Assembly: GCA_000231825.2 (NCBI GenBank)
Contig: JH720312.1
Location: 960,236-1,024,235 of the forward strand
Direction of reading: 5' to 3'
Length of the DNA: 64,000 nucleotides
DNA from: Tetrahymena elliotti 4EA
Taxonomy: Eukaryota > Ciliophora > Oligohymenophorea > Hymenostomatida > Tetrahymenidae
A program made the position numbers and the translations under genes. Positions within the stretch are counted from its first letter, which is position 1. Each line of letters begins with the position of its first letter. Shown here one piece after another: positions 23,859-40,208 of this stretch. The notes under the pieces are model-generated. The model was not told the DNA's origin. It saw only the letters and a program-made list of their open reading frames with translations, and did not search any database.

Positions 23859-26800
23859 ATGAGATCTCTTTTTCCTCAGTAAACCGAAAATACTAAATAA
23901 ATATATGATGGTGATACATCAGAGGAAGAGAAAGATATTGAAAACTAATAAGTCAATTTCCATTAGCTTGGAGGATTATAGCAGCCTCTGATTAATGGGG
24001 TAGAAAAAGAAAGTGTAGATCATGATATTTTTAATTAGCACTATAAAATTTAAATGTAAAAAGAATAAATTAGTGAAAATGCCGTAAACTAAACATCTAC
24101 TTATAGACATCATGATACTTTATCAGAATCAAGTCGTTAACATATTGAAGAGTATAGATAGCCATTTGCTAGGAAAAATAAAAAAGATAGTGTAGTATGC
24201 TTTTAGAAAAGGTAGACCTACCTAAAGAATATGAAGATATATAATGCATTATATAATTTTACTCCTCCTAACCAAAGAATAAGTAAGTTTTATTGCCCAT
24301 TTTAATATAGTAGTTATTAATTGAAAACTTTTATAATAGAAACATAAAATGAGAAAATCCCTTTAATTTAGAAAATAATATAAAAAATCCCAGTTTTTGA
24401 GCCATCAAATGTTTATCTTTTGTATTGGGAGTTTATGATATTTATTTTGACTTGCATAATCTTCTTTTTCATCCCAATTGAATTATTTTTTCAGACAAGC
24501 ATAATTCCTACATATGGATTTGGTTTGGTAATAAGAATCTTCTTATTTATGGCATTTATCATGGACCTTATTTTCTATCTAAACACTGGGTTCTATGACA
24601 GAGGAAAACTCATTTTAGATCGCAAAAAGATATTTATGAACTATCTTAAACACATTTTAAATGGAAAAATAATTGCTGATATACTGAGCATAACTGGATT
24701 ATCACTCAACCTTTATAAAGACAGTGATAATTTTGGTATAAACGTTTCATCCTACTTTTGCCTACTATTTTATGTGAGAATATTTAATTTAAATTCATTT
24801 GATACAGTAATCATTTAGTAACTCTAGTTACATAGAAAAAGGTAATTATTTTTAAATTGATAGATAGACTGATCATTTAATTATTAATTAAATTCTATTT
24901 GCATTGTAATCTACAACAGTTTTACTGAAATGTAGAAAAAAAAGAGTCAAAAATAATAATTAATTTGATTTATTGACATCAACAAAAGATATTTTAAAAT
25001 TATTAAACAAAATTCTATTCCCTCAATAACAAAGACCAACCAGCCAACCCTCATAATTTTTATTTATCTTTTTGGTTGGAATCAAATACAAAAAACTCTT
25101 TCTTTCTTCAATTTTTATTTGTTTTTAGTATATAATAAGAAGCAATATTTTTTCATGATTGATATTGCTTACAAATAGTTTAAATGTTAATAAGATTGTT
25201 ATTTAGCAAAGAGTTTTATTTATATATTTAAATAATTTATTACTGAAGCTAATAAAGTTTTTTTTATCTATTTAGTAAAGCAGCCTATAAATTGCTAAGA
25301 CTTGGAATAATAGTCTTATTTATTTCAAATTTCTTTGCTTGTGTTTTTTATAGAGTAGGAGTTATTGAATGCTAACATTATGATGGCAAGTGTTGGCTGT
25401 AAGAAAAAGTTACAATTAATGATCCTTCTACTTTAATTTATTACTTATATGCATTATATTGGAGTATAACAACTATGATATCTGTAGGATATGGAGATGT
25501 AACTCCTGTTGCTCCTTATGAAGTACTTGTTTGTATTTTTTCTATGATGTGTTCTTGCATTCTTTTTGCTTACAGTATAAACAGTATTTGGTTTATCATT
25601 TCTGAAGTTTCATAAGGGACATAAAGATATTAGTAAATTGATAACAATAATTATTTCAATTACAAATACAAATACAAATAATTTTTATTTAAACAGGTAG
25701 AATATGAATGCAATTAATAGATATATGAGAGATAAAAGCATAGATTCTCAATTATCAAAGAGAATAAATGGATATTTAGATTTTGTTTGGAAAGATAAAA
25801 TGTCAAGAGAGGACAAAAAGGAAAAGAAAATCATATAAGCTCTTCCTTAAAATTTGAAATTAGAATTGATCTATTAAGCCAATTCATTCTTCTTTGAGAA
25901 ATATGAATGGGATAAGCACTTTTCATATGAATTTTTACAACTTTTAGCATAATTCATGAAAGAAAAAAAATACTTAGAAGATGATTTAGTTTATCATGTA
26001 ATTTATTATTCTTATATTTTATATTTCATCATTTATTTTTGTTCTCATTAAAATCAGCAAGATGAGTAGGAAGAAGACTAGTATCTTTATTATGTGTCGG
26101 AGGGAGAAGTTTAACTTTATTACGATTTATAATTCTATAATAATGGATAGGGTATACCTATTTAGTCTATACAACCAGGAAATTTCATAGGTTTGTATGA
26201 ATTTTTTAGTGGTGAAAAAAAGCATGAAAGTGCAAGATGTATTGAATTCACAAATATCTTCTTTATTTCTAAAAAGGATTTTATGTAGATCATTGCAAAC
26301 TTCCCAAAAGACTATGTAAATTTACTTTTTTGATAAATTTATTTATTAAAATTACTTTTAAAATTAGTAAAAGTATGTTGAGTTAAAAGACTAAATGGTT
26401 TATTAGAAAAATTACAAATAATTTGGAATTAAGTGCTTCCTCTGTGATAAAGAAGATCACTTAAGTCACTAATGCGTAGAAATTTAACTAAAGAAGGATG
26501 CTCTCAGAAAGCATCAAATGCATTTACACCCTGAACTTTTCATGAATTATTAGGAAGAAGAAGACAATAATATTTAAGATATTCCTTCTCTGTATGCTCG
26601 AGGATTTTCTCAAACCCTTTAGAATTTACATAATTCAGAGAAAGATAATTAAAAATTTTATGATATTAATCTTAGATTAAAATATGATTGTAAAATGATA
26701 AAAAAAGCCAAGTATCCCTAAGATTAATTAGAAATTAGATTACCACAGAATTATGAATAAGTCTAAGTTCTAAACTAAAACAGATCTTAGAATTCATAAT

Positions 26801-27956
26801 AAATTTCAAGCATGTAATAATAATTATTAAAATCATAGCAAATGTCAAATTCATAATAGACATCAAAATCATAAAAAGTATCCAACTCACCAGGTAATTT
26901 TAGTGACTTAAATCAAAGGTCAAATAAAAAAAATAATTTTAGTAGTGAATAAAACACTGGCTAATTGAAGAACTAGAATAAGTAAGAATAAAATAGCTAG
27001 GAAATTGAGTATGTTATATGTGATGATAATATCAGAAAAACTGAATACAATATCAGAAAATCTCGTATACATGCTTCTTTATTTGAAGTGAATTAAGCTA
27101 ATTAATTAGATGCATAAACCTATATAAAATCACATGATGTGATTCCTATCTAGTCAGTTTAGTAATCTTAAGCTCAAACAATAAGTGCCATTAATTCAGT
27201 TTCAGGTCCAATTTAGTAAAACAAAAATAGATAAGCTACATAAAGAAATATACGTCCTTTAGAAAAAGTAAACTTAAACCAAGTTGGACTGTAAAGAGAT
27301 TAGTAAAAAAATTAACAAAAAGATTCAAGTGATCATAAAAAACCAGATAAGTTAATTTTAACAAAGTAGAACATTCAAATTTAAAGAAAAATTCTTAGTA
27401 ATAATTCACTAAAAAATTAGAATTCACAATAATATTTAAGCAGTTATAATAATTTAGCAGATAATTTCTAAAATAGTTCATAATCTAATAAGTTATTAAG
27501 CTCATTTGATAATCTAAATTTCTCACCTACTTTGAGACCAAAGAATAAAAATCAAGCAGATTAAAAACTTCAAAAGTAGTTGTCATAGCCTCTTAATATC
27601 GAATTTTAGGCTATTTCTAGAGAAAGCTCAGAAATGAGGAAGTCTCAAACTAAGTAAATAAATAATTCAGAAGAATAAAATATTAAAAATGAGTAAAAAA
27701 GAGATTTTAATACACTTGTTACAAGCATAGTTTAGAAATTGATTAATGAAGATACTATCATACATGAGCAATCATTGTAAATTATATATTTCATCTATTC
27801 TATTTTCATAAATTAACTTAAAAATATAGAGAAAACGCCTAGTCGTTTATTAGCAGAAAAAATGAAGCAGATGAAGAAGAAGATATTGATATCCCACCAA
27901 AAGAAGATGCTTAAGATTTGAACTATATTTTTTATAAATTCTACAAAAAGAATTGA
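23859..27956 (+). CDS. Six-transmembrane K+ channel with C-linker and cyclic nucleotide-binding-like domain (CNG/HCN/EAG superfamily)
   Basis: Six exons (23859-24841, 25276-25632, 25697-25997, 26058-26315, 26368-27776, 27830-27956) encode 1144 residues. S1 is at about 188-210, S2 220-245, S3 263-285, S4 about 295-330 and S5 333-352. The pore carries TTMISVGYGDVTP with the selectivity filter at 398-402 (VGYGD), so K+ selectivity is expected. S6 follows at 408-432. The C-linker starts NAINRYMRDKSIDSQLSKRI, and a CNB-like fold spans about 520-640 (LYYVSEGEVQLYYDLQFY, then PGNFIGLYEFFSGEKKHESA). The binding cassette lacks the canonical Gly-Glu pair, so ligand binding may be lost. S4 has few basic residues. 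The last 500 residues are Q/N/S-rich. The 434-bp first intron (24842-25275) is the longest of the gene. All splices restore frame. Ciliates are known for large K+ channel families controlling ciliary beating. Confidence 0.9.
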
Positions 27957-28864
27957 AATGTTGTTTATTTTAAATTAATTTTAAAATTGTAAATGAAATT
28001 TTAATAAAAAAATAAGTAATTTTAAAAAGGATTTAAGTAATTAATTTGAAGTAACTATTCGATTCAAAATAATTAACTAAGATAAATCCTTAATAGATTA
28101 TTCTTATTCGTATGCTAATAACTTTTTATTGAAAAAAGTTCAATTTATATTATAATTAGTTTAAACATTTTATTTTTTACTAAAAGTAATCCTAAAAACG
28201 AAAAAAATTGTTTGATTTATTTAAAATTTGATTGATTGCATAACTTAGAAATTATTGCATAATAAAATTTAGCCTTAAATAACTTTCAATGTTTTTAAAT
28301 TTATTTATAATTAGCTTAATTTTTTATCAAAATTACTTTAGAAAATTTAAATTTATCATCTTGATAAATTGTTAAATAGTGTATAAAATTATAGATTCTC
28401 CCTTTTAGTTTCATCAGGAATAATTTTAAAAATATATCACCAGTTTATAAAAAATAATTTATGATTTTTGAATTAAAGTTCTATCTTTTAAATAATTTTA
28501 TTAATTATATTAAATTACAATTCAAAATCATCTTAAAAAGTTGCTAAAATATTTTAACAAACACAATAATGTATTGTTGAATTAATAGTTTTTTTAAATT
28601 CAAAATTTTATGCTAAAAGAATTTAAAGCTTCAAAATAGATTGGACATTTTTAAATATTTAATTTGGAAAAAGCAAATTTTATTTTGAAAAGAAAACGAA
28701 ATATTATCAAGAATTTTATCAAACAGTGAGTTTATAGAAAGGATATCAAAGCAAAGGTCAAAAAGCTGTAAGAAAATTTAAGGACATATTTACATAAAAA
28801 TTTAGTGAAATTAATTGTATAAATAATAATTTTGAGAGAGAATATTGATTGAGAATAATATGCT
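27957..28864. other. AT-rich intergenic region between convergent genes
   Basis: This 3'-to-3' spacer between channel and kinase genes is pure A/T-rich sequence; nothing else is recognised. Confidence 0.6.
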
Positions 28865-30334
28865 TCATCTAAATTAATTTTACTGCTCTTAAATTATAAT
28901 TCTAAGTATTGATTCATATGTTTCTGTTTCTTATGGTACATTTTAAAAGTATTTATCTTCTAGCAGCTAAAAAATATTTTGTATATATTTTATATGTAAA
29001 TTAATTAATCAATTACTTCGGCTGCTGAAGGTCTTTTATTTGGGCTTAAAGAAAGCAATCTCTCTATAATGTCTACTAAAGCGTCTGAATAGTTTTAAAG
29101 TATATCCAAATTTCTTAACTTTTTTGGCTATACAGGTTTAAAATTTATTTTTTCAGGTAATTTATCATAATCCTTCCATGTTTCTTGCTTGAATTATTTA
29201 TGAAATCATTAAATAAAGCAAACCTAAGTTAAGATATGAAATTATTTTACATCAGGAGTACCTCTGAGGGCAAAAATAAAATTCAATAGCTCAATACTAT
29301 TATCAGATGTAATTGGAAAAAGGAACTTTTCAAATTTCATAAGAATCTCCATAAAAACAACTCCTATAGCCCACATATCACTGCTTGGACCATACTTAGA
29401 ACTACCTAAAATAATCTCAGGTGGTCTATAATTAGGAGTGAATGTATTTATTGTGAAAGTACGTTCAGTTGATCCATATTCTCTTGAAAGACCAAAATCA
29501 GTAATAACAATCTTTCTATCTTTATCAATTAAAAGATTTTCCCATTTAATATCCTAATAAATATTTTATATTAAAAAATTAGCTGAATTTTATCATTAGA
29601 TTCCTTGTTTGCTGATTGATTGATTATTATAATAGTATTTGCTTGAATAAAGTTTCAAAAGAAATAACTGAAATAAATAATGATTTACTCTATGCAAAAT
29701 GTAATTTTCATGCAGATATTTGACTCCTTATAGTATTTACTTAAACATACACTTAAAATCTTCTTCTTTAAATACATCAATACGCTTTTACTCAAGTAAT
29801 TTTGAAATTGGGACACAAAGAGGCATCACTATCATTAAATTAGATGATTTTTCATTTTAAGTCATAGAATTTTGGACGATAAAGACATCAACTATCTTTA
29901 TTTAATATTTGGAATAAAAAATACTTTCATTTGGGCTAATTGGAGTTAAATTTATTTATTTACTTTAACAATATTAGGGTGATTAAATTATTACAAAAAT
30001 CTAATTTCTCTAATATTATCCATACTCAGCCCTAATCTATTATTCTATTTAAAAGTGATGTTAACTTTAATTCCAACTAAACTTGTATTAACAATATAAT
30101 CAATCATTTTCATACTCCTCCGTCTTTAAACTTTTTGACTGCAAATAGTTCTCCTATCTTTAGCTTTTCTTTTGATTCTAGATACAATCTATCCAGAGTG
30201 CAAGTAGGGACTTGCTACTATTTATCCCCTATATATCTACAAGCATATACTTCGGCGTAAGCACCCTAACCTAAGCTTCTAATTTACTAATACTTATTGT
30301 TTAAAATCTCTACTTTGTCTTAAGTTGAATACAT
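28865..30334 (-). CDS. CDK-like serine/threonine protein kinase
   Basis: Six exons (30334-30116, 30044-29964, 29895-29689, 29553-29251, 29187-29017, 28966-28865) encode 360 residues, essentially only a kinase domain. Motifs in order: glycine loop LGQGAYAEVY (21-30), ATP-lysine in FAVKK (Lys67), helix C LSMDNIREIRFLQQF with its Glu, catalytic HRDIKWENLL (168-177) and DFGLSREYGS (188-197). Then come the activation segment NTFTPNYRPPEIILG, SSDMWAIGVVFMEI, the CDK-type GTPDQETWKDYDKLP, and the C-terminal RPSAAELLEDKYF. All catalytic residues are present. The GTPD..TW..Y..LP block and NIREI helix point to the CDK/CMGC branch. Odd points: a 20-residue insertion between the glycine loop and the lysine, KWEN instead of KPEN, and PPE instead of APE. 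Cyclin partner unknown. Divergent from the BEACH gene, whose start is 590 bp away. Confidence 0.9.
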
Positions 30335-30923
30335 ATTAAACTGCTAATTCTATTGTATTTAACACTTAAATTTGCTTTAATATTTAACTAAAATTCTTAA
30401 AAAAGATTTTTAATTAACTCAAAGTTATTGTAAGTTCAAGATTTTAAAAGCTCAGTAGAAACAATTCAGATATTATTTTTATTTCTAACATGTATTTTTA
30501 GAGTGTCTGCAACTTCAATCTTTTCATCTAATTCAAAAGTAGAAATTTAGAAAAAAAGAGCGATTTTTTAAAAATGATTTTTTTGAAATTATTTTAAAAA
30601 TAATCTGTGAACTGCCAAAGTAAAGACAAAATAAATAAAACAAAAAACAATATTTTATTTTAACAAAACATCTTTTATTGTAAAAAAATAAAAAAGTAGG
30701 TTTTTTTGTTTGATGATTCTAATTTAAAATTATTTAAATTCTAAGATTTAAAAAGTAAGATTGATTGATTTATAGATTGATAGATAGATATATGTGAAAA
30801 TAATTTTGAAAATCTTTATTATTTATTGGTAATATTGCGAATAATTTAAATGTTGTTAAATCTTGCATTTAATTAGCGAAAAATAACAAATAAGTAAGTA
30901 AGTAATACTAGCTTTTATCAAAC
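30335..30923. promoter_or_regulatory. Shared divergent upstream region of kinase and BEACH genes
   Basis: About 590 bp separate the two start codons. It contains GATT/GATA repeats (about 30769-30791) and an AAGT repeat (30892-30905) just before the BEACH start. No defined promoter element was recognised; the regulatory role is inferred from position. Confidence 0.4.
30892..30905. repeat. AAGT tetranucleotide repeat in 5' leader
   Basis: Three and a half copies of AAGT lie 19 bp before the ATG of the BEACH gene. Confidence 0.8.
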
Positions 30924-33893
<2,970 letters not shown>

Positions 33894-34728
33894 AAATTAA
33901 TTTAAAATTTAATGGTATTTTATGTCTCTTTTTAACCATTTTTTTTATTGAAAAATAAAATCTATCATCTATTTAAAGTAAGAATAAATATAAATATAAA
34001 GAATAAAAGAAGATGAGATAAGTATAATAGTTTATAGATTGAATTTATTAAATTATTTGGTATCTGCTACACACTTTTTTGATCTTTTAGGATTATTAAA
34101 TTATCAAAAAATCATAAAACTTAAATTATAAATAAATATCAAAAAGATTTAAAATAATTGAGATAAGCTATTCTTTTAATAAAAAATAAATTCTAAAATT
34201 ATTTCTTAGATATTTTTAAACAAGAAATTTTAATTTAAGAAAGAAAATAAAAAAATTAGAATAATCTCTTTATAAAATAAAATTCTAAGTTTAAATTAAT
34301 TTTACAAATATAATCCTATTGAATAAAAAATTAACTAGAAATCCTTTAATATTTCATGGCATTTTAACAAAAAAACCTTAAGTTTAAAAATTAAAATAAA
34401 TTATTTTAGGTGTTTTTTAGCAATTTAATTGAAAAATTGGCTTTTGTAATCTTATAAATTGTTAAAACCACATTTATATTGCCTTTGAATAAATATATTA
34501 AGAGTATGTTATAAATAATAGATTGATATAATTGATCAAAAAATAGAATTCTATTTGATTAAATTACATCAGATTTATTTTTTATTTGAATAAAAAATCA
34601 ATAGAATATTGTTTATATTTATTAAATCAATCAATACTTTTTAGTCAGAAATTTCTTGAAGCAAATAATTTGAAAAGTAGTATTTTATACAACTATTAGT
34701 AGATAGGTATATAGATAATAGACTTGCT
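33894..34728. other. AT-rich intergenic region
   Basis: I searched this 835-bp spacer for a WD40 exon that might complete the BEACH protein; none was seen on either strand. Only A/T-rich sequence is present. Confidence 0.55.
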
Positions 34729-35953
34729 ATGGGCAATATTAATATTTTTTAGCATTTCAACAAAGCTATTCTTTTTTCTTGTTTTATATCCTTAGGATTT
34801 ACTGTATCTGCCGTCAAGTGCTACAATAATACATAAAAAATATAAAAGAAAATTAATTGGATGTAATAATCAAAATTTTATTCTCCTTCAGAATGTAGTT
34901 TAGAATTTGATAAAATCATTCAAGAAACAGTCTAAGAAAAGAGTAAAGAAAATGAGTAGTTAACTGAGAATGAGGTACTATTTAAAAAAATTATAGTTTA
35001 AGGATAAGTGTCTTGCGACTAACCTCTATAATCAAAAATCGATAACAATGTTAAAAATCTCATTTATAGATACAATTTTTGCATAGTCAAATACTCTAAT
35101 GAGGAGCTCAAAAAAATATTTGATTTTGTTAAAGTCGCAAATTAAAAGAAATAGAATTAGGTATGCATGTATGTTCCAGAATTTGAATTAATTGATGATA
35201 AGGATAGAGAAAAAAAAATAGAAGTTTGTATTAATTTAGAGCCTAAGATTTGTTAAACTTCTATAAATCACTACTCATGTAGATATACTGATAGACAGCT
35301 AAGCTTTTATAATAAATTCTAAGCAAAGCTTTCAAATTTTGCTAATATTTTAGCAATGCTTTTTAGCAAGGATAAATACTTTTCTATTTCTAAAGGTATT
35401 GAAATAGGATTTAATGAGCATGAAATAGGTATCAAAAGTGGAGGTATTCTAGCAATAATTGGTGATGTAAAATTTAATTAAAAACTATTATTCATACTTT
35501 ATAAAATAAATTAATAAATATTATTAGGTTATTTATAATTTCTAAACAAAAGAGCTAAAAATGATTAATCCTGTAACCATAATTGGTAAAAAGGCTGATT
35601 ATATTAAAAGATTATTGACTAAGCAAACAGAAAATAAATTCTACTTTTACCTTTTTGGTGTAATCACTGTATTAAGTGCTTACTATGTTTACACTTCAAT
35701 CAAAAAAGTTCAAGGAGCAGGTAGAATGCTTATTAATTAACAGTAAGATTCTCTTAAAAATATTCAAAAGGCTTTAGTTAAAGAAATCAATGATATGAAA
35801 TGTGATATATGTAATGATTAAAACAAGTAAATGATTTATAAACCATGTGGGCATTTAGTTTGCTGTAAAAGCTGTGCTAAAAATTAAAGTACAATGCTTT
35901 GTCAAATTTGCTAAAAACAAATAACTGAAAGTGTCGAAATTTACTTCTCTTGA
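34729..35953 (+). CDS. MUL1/GIDE-type membrane-anchored RING E3 ubiquitin ligase
   Basis: Two exons (34729-35466, 35528-35953) encode 387 residues; the 61-bp intron is GT-AG and phase 0. A hydrophobic segment near residues 12-30 and a second at 284-302 flank a roughly 250-residue central region, the layout of the E3 BAM/GIDE domain of MUL1 (mitochondrial outer membrane, central domain in the intermembrane space). The C-terminal 50 residues are a C3HC4 RING: C338, C341, C353, H355, C358, C362, C371 and C374. The motif PCGHLVCC and the final IYFS closely parallel MUL1, whose C-terminus ends in a similar hydrophobic tetrapeptide. Such ligases ubiquitinate or SUMOylate mitochondrial proteins. Mitochondrial or peroxisomal placement is inferred from family. 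The central region is divergent, but the RING plus two-segment topology make the family call good. Confidence 0.82.
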
Positions 35954-36964
35954 AAGTAACTAACATTACTTCAAAACAAAACTCATATTATAAATAAAAT
36001 CATCATTTTTATAAAATTTTTGAAATTTATTGTAAATATCAATGTTATCTAATAATTTTAATCATTTTTGCTTTCTACTTTATTTTAAAAATATTTTCAA
36101 ATACCTCCTTCTTTATGGTTTTATTATTTACATCTTTTTTATTAAAATTTAAATTAAATTGAATACAATAAATATAATTTTAAATTGAACATTTTTAAAA
36201 AAATTGTAAACAAAACAATACACCACTCTTTCTCATAAAAAATTTAATATAGGTTAATCAAAATATAGTATATCTTTATGAAACATCTTTTCATTTTGAA
36301 GAGGATTTAAATTTAATTTATTTATTTGTGCAAAAATTAAAACCCATTTTATTTTTATAAACAATTTTTTGGGTAAATGTTAAAAAGAATAAATTAATGG
36401 TAAATTTTTATTTAACATGTCTGTGATAATATTTTTTTGAATTCTTTATGAGTTATCTTACTTAAATATTGAAAAGATAAACAAATTAACTTTTAACTTG
36501 TTTAGTAATTAAATTAAGAATTTAGTATTTGGACAATAAATAATCAATAGAGGATATTATTTTCATACTTTGAGTAGTATGATTGTAAAGATATTTTCTT
36601 TGTATTGTGATAATTTTATTATGATGGTCTTGTTGGAGATCTGTTTATTGGTAGTAATTAAAACATTTAAAAAATCAGAATATCATGCTCGAGCATTTAA
36701 TTAAGTTTATTTTATTTTTGATATTTCATCTTACAATTATTGTTTTTAATTTATTTATTTTACTTTTTGATTTGTTAATTTTTGAAGAGATACGTTGAAA
36801 GAATAAATAATATTAACCATTAATATTTGATCTCATAGATTGATAGATTGTGAAAGTAAGCATAAATTATTCAGAAAATAAAATAAGAATTTTAGTAATT
36901 TCATGTTATTTATTAAAAATTAAGGATAATTCAATTTCAAGACAAAAGAAAGCACAAGTAAATA
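35954..36964. other. AT-rich intergenic region
   Basis: This 1-kb spacer between plus-strand genes has only A/T-rich sequence with a GATT-type repeat near 36835-36850. No gene or RNA recognised. Confidence 0.55.
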
Positions 36965-39575
36965 ATGAAAGATTAGGATTCTAACTAAAAATAAGCTTAG
37001 ATAAAAAGCGAAATCATAGATGCCAATCAAACTAAGCATGTTGTCTCTCAATCAAATAAAATTCCTAACTTAAAAAAGTTTAAAAAGCGTATTAATTTGA
37101 TAAAACAAATCAATAAGCAATAACTTTAGTAAGTGATGGAAGCTTATAAACCTTCAGATTAATAATAAGTTGTCAAAAAAAACATGAAAGATCTAAACCA
37201 AATAAACTCAAATGCAAAAACTGAAAATGCTATTGAATCTTAATAGCGCAAACAGAAAGAGGATTCACAAAAACCAGAGGATAATCATAAAAGCGAAAAA
37301 TCTGTTAAGGATATAAAATATTTAACAGCTATAAAAAAATAAAATGAAATAAATTCCCAAATACAAGAAGAAAATGCTATTATATAGAAATACCTTGCAT
37401 TAGAGAATCAAAACACTGATACACTTTAAATTTCAGATGTAATAGGCTAATAGAATATTTATAAAACTAAAGATGAGCAGCTAAGCTAAAAGTAATAATC
37501 TTCTATTAATAGTTAGATCACTAGCTGTTCTAATTTAAGCTTAGATTAAAGCTTCGATAATCTTCAAAAAGAAGAATAAAATAATGGACTTTAATAAATC
37601 TATTAAAAAAATGATGACTAAATATAAGAAAATCCTATTATCCATTTTCAAGAATAGAATTCTTAGTCTTTCTTATCTGAATCCTAATCGTAATCTTAAT
37701 CTTCTTCTAACAAGTAAGATTAAAGTAAAGAGAATATTATCATTAATATTTAAAAATAAATCAACTGCAGTAATTAATAATTACAGAATGCAGATAAAAT
37801 GTAATAAATAAAAGATTAAATTGTAAAAGGAATATCATTTTATTCTACTCTTGATGCAAATGAATAAATTGAAAACTAAAATTAAAGACAATCCTTCAAT
37901 TAAATATAATTTATTAAAAATATTCCCTTTTCAGAAACAACTAAAAGCGAAGTCAAAACGGAAGAAAAATTGAATGTTTTTTTGTTTGAAGATATTAAAT
38001 AGAATATTTCTTTTACAAAATGTTCAAAATTAAATGCACCTGAAAATAACTAATTAATCGAGAATGATAATAATAAAATTTAAATTACGAAATAAAGAGC
38101 ACCTTCAGCTAATATTAGCTAGCAAGGACAAAAAATGAAACATCGTAAGGTTGTGTGTGATATTGTTAAATCAAATTTAACTCATAATCTAAATAGTATA
38201 GATTGCATAAATTTAGAAAGTGAAAAAAACTAATAAGTTAACTAAGACAAAGACATAAAAGCAAAAGCTAATCAATGTTAATCTATTAACAGGAAAAGAG
38301 TTTTATCTTAACAAATTTATAATTATAGTGAATTAAAATAATAGAAATGCAATTCTAATCAATAAAAATATGATTTTATTAATTAATAAAAGAGTTTAAC
38401 TCCTACTAGTTGCTTTTAAGGTAAGTAAAATAATTAAAAGTATATAGTAGAAGGCATTTCATCTTTAGAAGTCAATTAAAATTTATAAATAAAAACAGCG
38501 AAAAATGGGGATGAAGAAAAAACAAATATTTTAAAATATAATTTGATTATTAAATAAAAATTGAATTCAAATTAATAAACGCAAAAAAGTTAAATCCCTT
38601 AAACTGAATCATCTAAAAATGAGAATAATAAAATTTAAGAAACAAAATATCATTAAATGATTCTAAATGAGTCTATTTAAAAACCAAAATAACTTATAAA
38701 CTCGTAGAATTAATCAGACATAAATGAAAATCATCAATTAATTTAAAAATAACCTTTAAGAAAAACATAAAATTATATTTTGAATTCTGAAATTTAAGAT
38801 AATTAAGAAAATATTTTTAAAAAGGAGCTGTAAATATAAATAAATAATATCTCCAACACCCCATCCTCTGTAAAAGATATTTTGCATAATATTTAAACTA
38901 GATCCAATTCCCTTAGTCACAATTAAAATATCTCTAGAAGTAAAAAGAAAAAACTTTCAGACTGTGAATCAATTCATGACAAATAAATATAAATATCACA
39001 AGAGTAAAATATTAAAACAAGCACCTCTAACAATAATAAAAAATAAACTAATACCTTTACAACTGAGAAGTAGAATTTTAAGATTAGATCTAATACATTA
39101 ATTTTGAATGGCTCACCTAATAATAATAATAATAATAACACTAATGATAATCTTAGTACTTTAGGTGTAAGAACAACAGAAAACAAAAGAACTGATAATA
39201 TAAACCAGAGAAGAAGATCAAACTCTAATATCTAAAAATATAATACTTTGACACCTATCCAAGACTAAAAATAAAATAAGAACTTAAACTAAAGATATAC
39301 CAATCTTTTTGTAAATATTATTTTTCATTAATTATTATTTATTTTAATTAACTAAATAGAATCAATTAAACCTAGACTGGAAAATATAAAATATTAAAGA
39401 TTTAATCGAACAGTGTCATCCTGGTAAAATTATGCAAAGGAGTTCTTTCATGAAACAGGTAATTAATTTATTTTGCTTGAGTAAAAGATAATTAAATTAA
39501 TATTTTATTTAAAAGTAATAAAAAAAGTCAAAACAGGTTAGATTTCTTGAAGATACAAACTTAGATGTTAGCTGA
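36965..39575 (+). CDS. Large Q/N/K-rich protein, function unknown
   Basis: Three exons (36965-39310, 39360-39458, 39537-39575) encode 827 residues. The first exon is a single open frame of 782 codons with very many TAA/TAG glutamines. Composition is dominated by N, Q, K, S and E, with an asparagine run at about residue 720 (codons AAT repeated, 39116-39137). There is an isolated more ordered C-terminus, LNLDWKIQNIKDLIEQCHPG. No catalytic motif, membrane segment or known repeat is recognised. The second intron (78 bp) is a multiple of three and TGA-free, so retaining it would add 26 residues; its GT-AG ends and T-rich body favour removal. Probably an intrinsically disordered scaffold, but that is inference from composition only. 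Confidence 0.7.
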
Positions 39576-40208
39576 AAACATTGAATCTAATAATCAAAGT
39601 ACCTATTTCAATCTTGTTTGATATCTAAAAATCAATCAAATCAAAATTATTTTATTCTTTTTAACTGTAAAAAATAAAGTCTGAATGAAATACAAAAGCA
39701 TCATTTTTATTCAATTTATTTTGCAAAATTTATTATAATTTTTAGATGAAAAATTATTCAAATTAATTTTAATAACTCAAATTTTATTTAATTTTCATCA
39801 TTAAATTTAATTTTAAAAATTGTTTAATTTTATATTACAATGCATAATAGTATTAATTTAAATTAACAAATAAACTATTATTCTAAGCAAAATAATAAAA
39901 CATTATTTCATAAAATTAAAACTTTTGATTGGATAACAATAATTAAACATTTTGGATTAATCTTATTGAAAATTCAAAAATAAATAATTTTGAATTACTG
40001 AAAAGATAAATATTTGTAATATTAAGCTATTTTAATACATATTAAAATGAATAATTTTATTTGATATTATTTTAAATATTAAAATTATAGCTTGAACTGA
40101 ACAGAAAAATAAATTTTAGAAATAACCTAAATTGATTTTGAAAAAAGATTTGTTTTGAATTTATAAAAACATCTACTCAATATTTATTAATATTATAAAA
40201 GTCAAAAT
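39576..40208. other. AT-rich intergenic region
   Basis: The sequence is A/T-rich only; nothing further is seen. Confidence 0.55.

Noticed and set aside
24420..24818. Standard-code ORF of 132 codons as a complete membrane protein
   Set aside because: It is only the S1-S4 part of the K+ channel; the reading frame continues on both sides once TAA/TAG are read as Gln.
25030..25079. CCAACC-containing stretch resembling the Tetrahymena chromosome breakage sequence
   Set aside because: It does not match the full 15-bp element as I know it and lies inside an intron of an intact channel gene.
33894..34728. Search for WD40 repeats completing the BEACH protein
   Set aside because: No GH...WD-like pattern in any frame on either strand.
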